Source of the DNA: Actinomycetes bacterium
GTDB taxonomy: Bacteria > Actinomycetota > Thermoleophilia > Solirubrobacterales > JACPNS01
Assembly: GCA_023404495.1 (NCBI GenBank)
Contig: JAEYBE010000002.1
Span: 1-64,000 of the forward strand
DNA: 64,000 nucleotides
Direction: 5' to 3'
Part shown: positions 26,393 to 34,071 of the stretch, in pieces
Layout: each line of letters opens with the position of its first letter
Numbering within the stretch: the first letter of the stretch is position 1
Position numbers and translations under genes: made by a program
Notes under the pieces: generated by a model
Database searches by the model: none
What the model was told of the DNA's origin: nothing
The model's input: the letters and a program-made list of their open reading frames with translations, nothing else

Positions 26393-27246
26393 GCCTTCAC
26401 CGCCGCGATCCTCCGCGCCAGCACGACGCCTACGGCGAGCAGCGACCCTGCCGCGCCGAGCATTACCGCCGTCGGCAAGAACGCAACCGCGCCGCTGACG
26501 CTGCCGGGTGAGGCAAGTTCGAGCAGCGCGAGTACGACCAGCGGGATCGCCGCGACGATGTACGCGGTGAATCTCGCCTGAGCGCTTGCGGCGTGCGCGT
26601 CACGCAGCGCCCGATCGCGATCGCGGAACGCCTCGGAGAGCTCGCGCATCAGTTTCACAAGATCGCCGCCGCTGCCACGGTGGAGCTCGATTGCCCCGGC
26701 CAGCGATTCAAGCCGCGCGGACTGCGTTCGCCAGCGCAGTGCGGCCAGTGCGTCCTGCACGCTCCCGCCGAGCGTCATATCTACAATCGCCCGGTCGATC
26801 TCCGCGGCGAGCGGCTGCGGGGTCGCTGTAGCCGAACTGAGCAATGCCCCGCGGACAGAGCGTCCCGCGGCCAGCGCTGAGGCCAGCGACTGCGCGAAGT
26901 CGGCGGCGCAGAGGTCGATCCTCGCGGCGTGATGCGCGCGGCGCGCGCGTATCCCGCCTCTCAGCGCCAGGGGCAGAGCGATCGCGCCGACTGGAACCCC
27001 TGAGATTCCGAGCAATGAATATCCGATCACGACGCCGGCGGCGATACTCAGAAGAAGCAGCCGCTTGCCCCCGAACGCCTGGTCGATCTGGCCCTCGTTT
27101 GCCGCGCGCAGCAGGACGCCGCGCAACCGCCGGGCGCGATCACCGTCGAATCCCGAGCGCCCAGTGGGCAGAGCATCGCGCACCCAGACCGCCGCAAGGA
27201 CCACAGCGGCGGTCGCCGCCAGCGAGGCAAGGAGCCGAAGCGTCAT
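26389..27246 (-). CDS. tadB: Tad pilus/secretion inner-membrane protein TadB
   Basis: Platform protein paired with TadC around the CpaF ATPase. I choose the ATG at 27246 (MTLRLLASLAATAAVV), overlapping the cpaF stop as ATGA; 285 residues. The T2SSF domain includes FAQSLASALAAGRSVRGALL and GGDLVKLMRELSEAFRDRDR. Membrane helices lie at the N-terminus, around residue 70, and at the C-terminus. Confidence 0.88.
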   Translation of the reverse strand: MTLRLLASLAATAAVVLAAVWVRDALPTGRSGFDGDRARRLRGVLLRAANEGQIDQAFGGKRLLLLSIAAGVVIGYSLLGISGVPVGAIALPLALRGGIRARRAHHAARIDLCAADFAQSLASALAAGRSVRGALLSSATATPQPLAAEIDRAIVDMTLGGSVQDALAALRWRTQSARLESLAGAIELHRGSGGDLVKLMRELSEAFRDRDRALRDAHAASAQARFTAYIVAAIPLVVLALLELASPGSVSGAVAFLPTAVMLGAAGSLLAVGVVLARRIAAVKA

Positions 27247-28454
27247 CCGAGCAACTCTCCGAGCACCTGCCGCACGCGTTCGCCAGTCGCAGGGTTCCAT
27301 TGCTCTTCAGACTCGCGAACCATCAGGGGCCGGGCGATCAACTCGTCGTCGTGCGCGATCACCTCAGCGATCGCGGAGACCTCACGGACTCCGCGGTCGG
27401 CGCGCGACTGGTGCACGACGAGATCGATCGCCGAGGCGGTCATCCGCCGGACGGCCTCGTGCGGGATATCGACGCCGGCCATCAGTGCGAGCGTCTGTAC
27501 CCGGTCGAGTGCGCCTCCCGGTGAATTCGCGTGGACAGTCGTGAGCGAGCCGTCGTGGCCGGTGGTCATCGCCGCCAGCATGTCGAGCGCCTCACCACCA
27601 CGGACCTCGCCCACGACGATTCGATCGGGCCGCATGCGAAGTGCGGTGCGCACCAGCGCACGGATCGTCACCTCGCCCTTTCCTTCGAGATTTGCCGGCC
27701 GGGCTTCGAGGCGGACGACGTGTCCTTGGCGCAGGCGCAGCTCGGCGGCGTCTTCGATCGTGACGATCCGCTCGGCCTCAGGAATGAACGCCGAGAGCGC
27801 GTTGAGCGTTGTGGTTTTTCCAGACCCCGTGCCGCCGCTGACCAGCAGGGAGAGTCGCCCGGCCACGGCGGCGGCGAGCAGCCTGCGGCTGCGCTCGGAA
27901 AGCGTGCCGTTGGCGACGAGCGCATCGGGATCGAGATTCGCGTGGCGGAATCGCCGGATCGTCAGCGTCGGTCCGCCCAGCGAGAGCGGCGGGATCACGA
28001 CGTTGACGCGCGATCCGTCGGGCAGGCGGGCGTCGCAGATCGGCGAGGCCTCGTCGACGCGGCGCCCGAGCGGCGCAATCATTCGCTCGATCAGCTCCTG
28101 CAGCTCGTCTGCGCTCTCGAAGCTGATACCGGTGCGCTCGACGGCCCCCTGGCGCTCCACCCACACCTGTTGATGCCCATTGACCATGATTTCGTCCACC
28201 GCGGGATCGGCCAGCAACTCCTCCAGGCGTCCGAATCCGACCGAAGCGGTGACAACACGATCGACCAGGTCCTGTCTGGTCTCGGCAGAGAGCGCGCCCG
28301 CATCGCGGTCGACCAGGGCGCGCACGTGCCGGCGCAACGACTCGCCATCGCCGCCAAGCACCAGCCGGCTTTCTCGGGCATCGGCGATCGCGCGCAGGCG
28401 CAGGTCTTCGGCGAAGCGGTCGAGACGCCCAAGCGGCGGCTTTGCGGCGTTCAT
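27243..28454 (-). CDS. cpaF: CpaF/TadA-type secretion ATPase
   Basis: Hexameric ATPase that powers Tad pilus assembly or retraction. The N-terminal domain carries DPAVDEIMVNGHQQVWVER. The Walker A motif is SGGTGSGKTTTLNAL, the Asp box TIEDAAELRL, and the Walker B region RPDRIVVGEVRGGEALDML. Histidines of the His box (MTTGHDGSLTTVHANS) are intact, so it should be active. 403 residues. It is overlapped by cpaB upstream and tadB downstream. Confidence 0.96.
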   Translation of the reverse strand: MNAAKPPLGRLDRFAEDLRLRAIADARESRLVLGGDGESLRRHVRALVDRDAGALSAETRQDLVDRVVTASVGFGRLEELLADPAVDEIMVNGHQQVWVERQGAVERTGISFESADELQELIERMIAPLGRRVDEASPICDARLPDGSRVNVVIPPLSLGGPTLTIRRFRHANLDPDALVANGTLSERSRRLLAAAVAGRLSLLVSGGTGSGKTTTLNALSAFIPEAERIVTIEDAAELRLRQGHVVRLEARPANLEGKGEVTIRALVRTALRMRPDRIVVGEVRGGEALDMLAAMTTGHDGSLTTVHANSPGGALDRVQTLALMAGVDIPHEAVRRMTASAIDLVVHQSRADRGVREVSAIAEVIAHDDELIARPLMVRESEEQWNPATGERVRQVLGELLG

Positions 28455-29062
28455 CTGGCGGGGACCTGTACGGCGCGCAGTTCGTGGGCGAACACGTCGG
28501 CACGCACGACCGGGGATACCTGCGTCGCCGCGAGTCGCAGGGTGAGCCGTGGTTTCCCCGGCGCCGATCCTTCGACAACCGCCAAGATCTCGGCGCCGGC
28601 GATCAAGTGGCTTGTTCGCTGATCGCCGCCGAATCCGCTTGCCAACAGGTCGACGGTCTCGCCGGCCACGAATACGTGCTCCGAGGGCGAAGCCACCACC
28701 TCGACGCTGACGGCACGTTCGCCGGCGCGAAGCTTGAACTGATCTGCCGAGCCTCCGCTCGCGAGCACCGCTTGGGTCAGCACCGCGCCGGCTGGCAGGT
28801 CGACGAGCACTCGCGACCCGAGCGCATCGACGGAATCTGAGATCGCATCCGGCGGTGCATACCGCGCTGGAATACGCGAGGTCTTGAAGTTCGAGATCGC
28901 GCGCTCGTCGAGCTGGCTGCCGGATGCAATTGCGGAGCTCGATACGACCACGCTGCGCGTTGCGCCCTCTGCTGGCCGCTCACCGGAGGCACGAAATGTC
29001 AGTACCCCAGCGATCACGGCGCAGACGATCGCCGCGAGCAGCAAGCGGTTATCTCGAGTCAT
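28451..29062 (-). CDS. cpaB: CpaB/RcpC-like SAF-domain protein
   Basis: Periplasmic or extracytoplasmic assembly factor of Tad systems. An N-terminal membrane helix (LLLAAIVCAVIAGVLTF) is followed by a SAF domain with AIASGSQLDERAISNFKT and LVDLPAGAVLTQAVL. The second half (EHVFVAGETVDLLASGF) resembles RcpC. 203 residues. The ATG overlaps the stop of the sensor kinase gene. Confidence 0.85.
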   Translation of the reverse strand: MTRDNRLLLAAIVCAVIAGVLTFRASGERPAEGATRSVVVSSSAIASGSQLDERAISNFKTSRIPARYAPPDAISDSVDALGSRVLVDLPAGAVLTQAVLASGGSADQFKLRAGERAVSVEVVASPSEHVFVAGETVDLLASGFGGDQRTSHLIAGAEILAVVEGSAPGKPRLTLRLAATQVSPVVRADVFAHELRAVQVPAR

Positions 29063-29856
29063 TCGCCAACGTCCTCCGCGCCGGCAAGTTCTGTCTCGAG
29101 CTGCGGCCGATGCAGCGCCGGCACCGTGAACGCCAGCCGCGCCCCGCCACTTGAAGGCGCGCTGGCGAGCGTGCCGCCCAGCCTGCGTGCCCCGGCGCGA
29201 GCGACGGCGAGTCCGTGCCCGTGCTCCCCGCGCTGGGGCCTGCGGGCGATGCGCGCCAGCGGACCTGGCAATCCCCGCCCCTCATCCGCGACCTCGATCC
29301 GCAGCGAGTCGCTGCGCACGCGGGCCACCACCGAAATACGGCCTTCGCCGTGGCGCACTGCGTTTGCGAGCAGGTTTGTGAGGACCTCTGCGAACCGTCG
29401 GCGCGGGCCGCTCACGAGCATCTCCCCCGGCTGCCCAACCCATTCGAAGTCAAGCGAACGCCCTTCGCGCGCGGCCGCCGCTGCCCAGATCGTCGTCAGC
29501 CGCACGAGTTCAGTTCGCGCGTCGAACCTTGCGGCACGTGAACCGCGCGCGATCGTAACCTCTGAGATGCGCTCACGAGTGATCGAGGGGGCGATCAATC
29601 GCTCGTGCAGCAATTGCTCGAAATCCGCCAGAGTCGCGTGCGTGCGCTCGAGCTCGTCGGACGCCGCCCGGCAGACTGAGGGCCTGTCGAGAGCCAGCAC
29701 CGGCAATAGGTCGACGGCCAGGCGCGCCGAGGTGAGTGCGCCGCGAAGCTCGTGGAGCTCGCGCGCCAGCGCACCGCGCCGGCGCCTTGCAAGCACGACC
29801 CACGCAAGCAGCAGAGACGAGCCGACCAGCCAGCAGATGGCGACCGCGGTGAACAC
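29059..29856 (-). CDS. Membrane sensor histidine kinase in the Tad operon
   Basis: 265 residues. One N-terminal membrane helix (AICWLVGSSLLLAWVVLA) without a sizeable sensor domain. The H-box is non-standard, reading LHELRGALTSARLAVDLL. The ATPase domain has an N-box LTNLLANAVRHGEG and a G-box DEGRGLPGPLARI. The GTG start follows the TGA of the regulator gene with zero gap and in the same frame, so the two are a pair. It probably acts by detecting envelope state or through a partner. Phosphorylated His is inferred from H-box position. Confidence 0.85.
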   Translation of the reverse strand: MFTAVAICWLVGSSLLLAWVVLARRRRGALARELHELRGALTSARLAVDLLPVLALDRPSVCRAASDELERTHATLADFEQLLHERLIAPSITRERISEVTIARGSRAARFDARTELVRLTTIWAAAAAREGRSLDFEWVGQPGEMLVSGPRRRFAEVLTNLLANAVRHGEGRISVVARVRSDSLRIEVADEGRGLPGPLARIARRPQRGEHGHGLAVARAGARRLGGTLASAPSSGGARLAFTVPALHRPQLETELAGAEDVGE

Positions 29857-30597
29857 TCAGTCGCCTGCCTCGGGTCCGCAGAGCCGGTACCCAACGCCCC
29901 AGCTGTTCTCGACGTATTTGCGTCTGCCGCCACTGAGCTTGGAGCGAAGACGGCAGGCGTGTGCATCGAGCGTGCGCGTCGAGCTGGTTGCGTTGTAGCC
30001 CCAGATCTCCGTCAGCAGGCGGCCACGTTCGAACACGCGCTCTGGATCAGCCGCCAGCGCGATCAGCAACGAGTACTCCTTGTCGGTCAGAACGATGCCG
30101 CGCCCGGCGAGCGTCACCCTTCGGCGCCGAGCGTCGATCTGGAGCTCGCCGAGGTCCAGCACCTCGTCGAACGGCCGGTTGCGGCGTCGGCGCAGAACGG
30201 CAGCGACCCGCCCGCGAAGCTCTCCGAACGAGTAGGGCTTCGTGACGTAGTCATCGCAGCCGCACTCGAATCCACGAATTCGGTCATACTCGCCCGCCCG
30301 GCCACTGACCATCACGACCGGAAGCTGAGAGAGTCCCTGATCGGCTCTGCCGACATTCCCGCGGCGGAGCTCACGCAGCAGGTCGTAACCGGCGCCGTCG
30401 GGGAGATTGACGTCGAGCAGGACAAGGTCGCAGCCGCCCTGCTCTAGTTGCGCTCTGGCCGCCTGGAGGTTCTCTGCCCCAGTCGAGCGGTAGCCATCGA
30501 GCTTGAATGCTTCGACCAGCCGCTCGCGAACCGCGTCGTCATCGTCGACGACCAAGAGGCTTGGAGCCTCAAAAGCGGGTCCTCGCCGGACGCTCAT
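29857..30597 (-). CDS. OmpR-family response regulator in the Tad operon
   Basis: 246 residues. The receiver domain has acidic pocket DDDD at the start (LLVVDDDDAVRERL), phospho-acceptor D in LVLLDVNLPDGAGYD, and conserved KP in DDYVTKPYSFGEL. The C-terminal winged helix reads LTDKEYSLLIALA through RTLDAHACRLRSKL and GVGYRL. It starts with ATG overlapping the DUF192 stop. Likely controls this operon or the missing pilin genes elsewhere. Confidence 0.95.
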   Translation of the reverse strand: MSVRRGPAFEAPSLLVVDDDDAVRERLVEAFKLDGYRSTGAENLQAARAQLEQGGCDLVLLDVNLPDGAGYDLLRELRRGNVGRADQGLSQLPVVMVSGRAGEYDRIRGFECGCDDYVTKPYSFGELRGRVAAVLRRRRNRPFDEVLDLGELQIDARRRRVTLAGRGIVLTDKEYSLLIALAADPERVFERGRLLTEIWGYNATSSTRTLDAHACRLRSKLSGGRRKYVENSWGVGYRLCGPEAGD

Positions 30598-30956
30598 TGG
30601 CCATCCACCGCCCCGTGACGGCCACGCTCAAGCATGGCGCCGCGCCGTATCCCCATTCGGGCCGCCTCGCCGCGGCGCAGCTCAAGCGTCTGTGTCGCTC
30701 CGCGGCAGCTGGCAAATCGCCGGGGCGCGAGTTCGCGCACATCGCGCACGCGGCCCTGACTGTCGGCGAAAACGACGTCGATCGGGTACCGCATGCCGTA
30801 CGTGTGGACCGCACGACAGCGGGTGAAGAGCAGCGCGCAGCCACGCGGCGGCGCGAGGCGTCCGATCAAACCGGTCAGCCGCGATAGGCCCCAGGCGCGG
30901 TGCACGGTGAGCTGCACGCGCTGGTCGATAGTCCATTGTTCGGCGATAATTCCCAT
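30594..30956 (-). CDS. DUF192 family protein
   Basis: 120 residues, first gene of the Tad-type operon. The DUF192 core is clear: CRAVHTYGMRYPIDVVFAD, followed by VRDVRELAPRRF and a hydrophobic LELRRGEAARMGIRRG strand. DUF192 proteins are often secreted or found beside Tad genes; their function is unknown. No signal peptide is visible here. There is no Shine-Dalgarno before the ATG, but a GGCCGC/GCGGCC inverted repeat (30957-30980) abuts it. Overlaps the response regulator gene by ATGA. Confidence 0.85.
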   Translation of the reverse strand: MGIIAEQWTIDQRVQLTVHRAWGLSRLTGLIGRLAPPRGCALLFTRCRAVHTYGMRYPIDVVFADSQGRVRDVRELAPRRFASCRGATQTLELRRGEAARMGIRRGAMLERGRHGAVDGQ

Positions 30957-31121
30957 GGCCGCTTAATGGATTTGGCGGCCGTCGTTTACTCCCCCTTTTG
31001 GGTGATCTCGCCTGATTTTCCCGATTCGGTCAATGCAAGGTCATTTGCACCGTTCGCGGCAAAGCAGGATTCGGCCGTAATCTCCCGACGCAGGGACGCA
31101 TCGACGTCCCGACGCGCTCAA

Positions 31122-31583
31122 ATGGATCCCTTTCGCCGACAGAACTACGACTCAGGCTCGGACTACGTCCTCGAGTACGGAGAGCTCCGCTTCACGTTCA
31201 ATGAACGTGATTTCTGCGAGCGCGTCGAGCAGGCGGCCATGAAGCTCGGATTCATCGAGCGTCGCCTCGCCTTCGAGGAGTCCGAAGACCTCGTGAATCT
31301 CGTCGTCAACGGAGAGGTCGACGACGCCGTCTCGGCGCTCGGCCACCACATCAACGAGTGCTGGTGCGAACTCTCGGGCAACGACGAGGGCTCATTGGTG
31401 CATTGGCTGCGCCGCCTTGTCTTCCGCGGCGCGTGGCTCGACCAGCGCGTGATCGAGGGCGAACTCGACATCGTCTACGACGAGGACACCACCGAGTTCC
31501 TCTACGCCCAGCCCGATCGCGGGTACGAACCGATCATCCTCGCCACCGGCCCCTCCTGGCGCCAAGTGGCCTACCACCGCTAA
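31122..31583 (+). CDS. Uncharacterised acidic protein
   Basis: 153 residues from the ATG at 31122 (MDPFRRQNYDSGSDYVLEYG); the frame is open upstream but with no ribosome site or conserved look. Very rich in Asp and Glu, no membrane segment, no signal peptide. It contains a VNGEVDDAVSALGHHINECW stretch and ends with a Tyr/Pro-rich YAQPDRGYEPIILATGPSW. I do not recognise the family. A GGGACG/CGTCCC hairpin (31093-31110) lies 11 nt before the start. It faces the degenerate Rho gene across the palindrome array and is divergent from the Tad operon. Confidence 0.75.
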   Translation: MDPFRRQNYDSGSDYVLEYGELRFTFNERDFCERVEQAAMKLGFIERRLAFEESEDLVNLVVNGEVDDAVSALGHHINECWCELSGNDEGSLVHWLRRLVFRGAWLDQRVIEGELDIVYDEDTTEFLYAQPDRGYEPIILATGPSWRQVAYHR

Positions 31584-31596
31584 AAAAGGCTTCCCC

Positions 31597-31836
31597 ACTG
31601 CGCACGTTTGGTGCGCAGTATAGATTTCGGCGAGGAAACGGCTTGCTTATGGGATCGTTAGCTGCGCACGTATGGTGCGCAGTGCGCGGTATGGGCGCGG
31701 GCACGCTTCGCCCGGTACTCGAAATCGCCCCGTTGATCGATCATCCCCCACTGCGCACCATACGTGCGCAGCTAACTACCGCTTGAACAAGCCATTCTGC
31801 TCGCAGATTTTCAACTGCGCACCAAAGGTGCGCAGT
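31597..31836. repeat. Four-hairpin inverted palindrome array
   Basis: Four 23-bp units with arms CTGCGCAC/GTGCGCAG and a 5-nt loop: 31597-31619 (loop GTTTG), 31661-31683 (GTATG), 31750-31772 (CATAC), 31814-31836 (CAAAG). The last two are the reverse complements of the first two, in mirrored order. Spacing is 64 bp on each side, so the whole is a 240-bp interrupted inverted repeat. The inner pair is identical over 28 bp (31657-31684 and 31749-31776). It fills the gap between two convergent genes, starting 13 nt after one stop and ending 7 nt from the other. Confidence 0.92.
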
Positions 31837-31843
31837 GATCACA

Positions 31844-33100
31844 TCAGGCTGACCAGGAAGATTTCTTGTCGAGTTTTAGCTTGCGGCCTCCGGCGACTAC
31901 GCCGATTGCCGTGGCCTGAGCCTCGAGTGGGGAGCCCGCGCCGGCGGCGGCAGCCACGGTCAAGGCACCGCCCTGGGCGAGGTTGCGCGCCGTGTTGAAG
32001 ATCTCTGCTGCCTTCGTCGGCGAAAGCAGATCCAGGCCGTCCACCAGCAGCGCCGTCTCGCGGCCGCTCTCGGCCAGGCGCTTGTCACGCTCGATCGCAA
32101 GCTCGAGCGCCGGCAGGATGTCGTCGGGCGCCTTGGTGGCGTCGCCGGCGATCACTTCGACGCCGCTGACCAACTCGCTCTGCTCGGGGCGCGCGGTCAC
32201 GATCACCAGCGTTGTCACAACGCCCGCTCCGGCGAGTTCTCCGGCGAGCTTCTTGAGCATCTCGGATGCGGCGGCGCGGGTCGGTCCGCTGACCACGAGG
32301 CGCGAGCCGGCGCCGATCGGGGCGTGCTTGAACGTGCGCTTGGCGTAGCGTCCGGCGATCGCGGCGGCGTCGCGCTCCTCGAATGCCGGCTGCTTCTGCT
32401 TGCGCGCCTCGATGTCCAAGCCGTTGACGCTGTCAATCGATCCGACGACGAAATCCGTGCGTCCGCGACGCGACTTCTTGACCTGGGCGTTGACAAGGTC
32501 TCCCTTGCGCAGATTCCAGCGGCGCACCTCGCCGCGTGGGACGTCTGCGTCGCCGCGAACACGGCGCGTGAGATCGGTGCGCAGTCTGCCGCCGCCTCCG
32601 GTTCCGGGTTCGAACACTCCGGCAAGCGGTGTCGTCGGCTCGGGCGGGCGCTGATCCGCCTTCTTCTGCCGCTCTCCCCGTTCGGGCTGCTTCTCAGGCT
32701 TCTTGTCGCGTCCTCCGCGAGAGCGCCCGGACGCGGGTGCGCCTTCCGACCCACGGCCGCCGCGTCGGCTGCGCTGAGACTGAGAGCGACTACGTCCGCC
32801 GCTGCGAGCGCGCTCGGCTGCGGCGGCTTCACGCGCAGCCTGGCGCTCGGCCTCGGCAGCCTCTTCGGCGTCGGCCAGCGCCTTCTCGCGCTCGGCCTTG
32901 ATCCTGTCGAGTTCTTGCGCCTTGGCCTCGACCGCCGGGCGAATCTCGTCGCCGATAGCGCCGCGCGATTCGAGGATCGCGATCGTCAGATCGGACTTCT
33001 TGAGCAGCCGGTAGCCCTCGATCTCAAGCTCACCGGCGATCGCGTGAAGATCGGCCAGCGGGCTCTCGAGCAGGTTGTCGATGTCGAGTACGGCGCTCAT
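31844..33100 (-). CDS. Degenerate Rho-like protein without a P-loop
   Basis: Rho-lineage protein of 418 residues (ATG at 33100, MSAVLDIDNLLESPLADL). The Rho_N helix bundle is well kept (EIEGYRLLKKSDLTIAILES). A long Glu/Ala coil and an Arg/Gly/Ser-rich insert follow, then an RNA-binding-like block (EVRRWNLRKGDLVNAQVKKS). The ATPase half aligns by eye with Rho but key residues are gone. PIGAGSRLVVSGPTRAAASE replaces the P-loop (no GKT), LLVDGLDLLSPTKAAEIFNT replaces the DSITR region, the Q-loop and R-loop are absent, and the protein stops early. It probably binds RNA but should not hydrolyse ATP. Downstream of folP by 13 nt. Confidence 0.88.
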   Translation of the reverse strand: MSAVLDIDNLLESPLADLHAIAGELEIEGYRLLKKSDLTIAILESRGAIGDEIRPAVEAKAQELDRIKAEREKALADAEEAAEAERQAAREAAAAERARSGGRSRSQSQRSRRGGRGSEGAPASGRSRGGRDKKPEKQPERGERQKKADQRPPEPTTPLAGVFEPGTGGGGRLRTDLTRRVRGDADVPRGEVRRWNLRKGDLVNAQVKKSRRGRTDFVVGSIDSVNGLDIEARKQKQPAFEERDAAAIAGRYAKRTFKHAPIGAGSRLVVSGPTRAAASEMLKKLAGELAGAGVVTTLVIVTARPEQSELVSGVEVIAGDATKAPDDILPALELAIERDKRLAESGRETALLVDGLDLLSPTKAAEIFNTARNLAQGGALTVAAAAGAGSPLEAQATAIGVVAGGRKLKLDKKSSWSA

Positions 33101-33113
33101 TGCGCGCGCAATC

Positions 33114-34016
33114 CTAATCGACGCGCCTGAGCTGCTCGGGGAGGGCCAGTTCGCCGCTGACCTCAAGCTCGCCGCGCAACGCCGCCCGGACCGTCAGGAA
33201 GTCGGCCGCCGCCGCAACATCGTGCAGGCGCACGATCGCGACCCCTTTGCTCACCCCGTCTGCCAACGCCGCCAGTGTGCCGGCCTCCCGCTCGCGTGGC
33301 CCTCGGCCGGTCAGCGCGCCGATGAAGTCCTTGCGGCCCGCCGCAAGCAACAACGGGCGGCCAAGCTCGGCGAGCGCGTCAATCCGGCGCAGGACCTCAA
33401 TCGTTTCGGCCGGAGTCTTTGCGAAATCCGGACCCGGATCGAGAATGATGCGCTCGCGCGGCACGCCCCGGCGCTCGGCGCGCTCGATCGCGTCGGCGAG
33501 AAAGTCGTAGACGTCCGTGAATACATCCTCGTAGTGCGGAAAGACCTTCTGTTTGGGCGCGGCGCGGGTGTGCATCAGGACGATCGCGGCGTCGCCGGCA
33601 GCCGCAACTGAGGCCAGCTCCTCGTCTGCCAGCCCAGAGACGTCGTTGACAATCCTTGCGCCGGCCGCGATCGCAGCCTTTGCAACCTCGGGCTTGTAGG
33701 TATCAACGCTGACAACCGCGCCCGGCAGCGCTGAGACCGCCTCGATCACCGGGACGACGCGGTCGATCTCTTCGCCCGCCGCCACGGCCGGCTTGTTGGT
33801 GACGCCGGATTCGCCACCGGTGTCGATGATGTCGGCCCCGGAAGCGATCAGCCGCTCGGCGAGCTCCACGCGCTCGGTGAGCGGCTTCTCCCCGGGCCGA
33901 TCGGAAAAGGAATCCGGCGTCGCGTTGACCACACCCATCAAGTAGGGACGCCAGCGCGGGCGAGGCGCAAGTCCCAGGTGTTCGCGCAGCGCGTCGTCGA
34001 TCAATCCCTCTCCCAT
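33114..34016 (-). CDS. folP: Dihydropteroate synthase, divergent
   Basis: Condenses dihydropterin pyrophosphate with p-aminobenzoate in folate synthesis. From the ATG at 34016 (MGEGLIDDALREHLG) it has 300 residues. The family opening LMGVVNATPDSFSD and the pterin-site VSVDTYKPEVAKAAIAAGA and IVNDVSGL are clear. Two loops differ from textbook enzymes: GGESGVTNKP replaces GGESTRPGA, and AAGRKDFIGALT replaces the S-R-K-S loop while keeping RK. The final RLHDV keeps its Arg. A TAGAGT box lies 7 nt before the ATG with no Shine-Dalgarno, suggesting a leaderless mRNA. Confidence 0.88.
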   Translation of the reverse strand: MGEGLIDDALREHLGLAPRPRWRPYLMGVVNATPDSFSDRPGEKPLTERVELAERLIASGADIIDTGGESGVTNKPAVAAGEEIDRVVPVIEAVSALPGAVVSVDTYKPEVAKAAIAAGARIVNDVSGLADEELASVAAAGDAAIVLMHTRAAPKQKVFPHYEDVFTDVYDFLADAIERAERRGVPRERIILDPGPDFAKTPAETIEVLRRIDALAELGRPLLLAAGRKDFIGALTGRGPREREAGTLAALADGVSKGVAIVRLHDVAAAADFLTVRAALRGELEVSGELALPEQLRRVD

Positions 34017-34071
34017 CGCCCGCACTCTAGATGCCGCCGCGCGCGTCCGCCGCCTCTGTGAAGCTCTGCGC

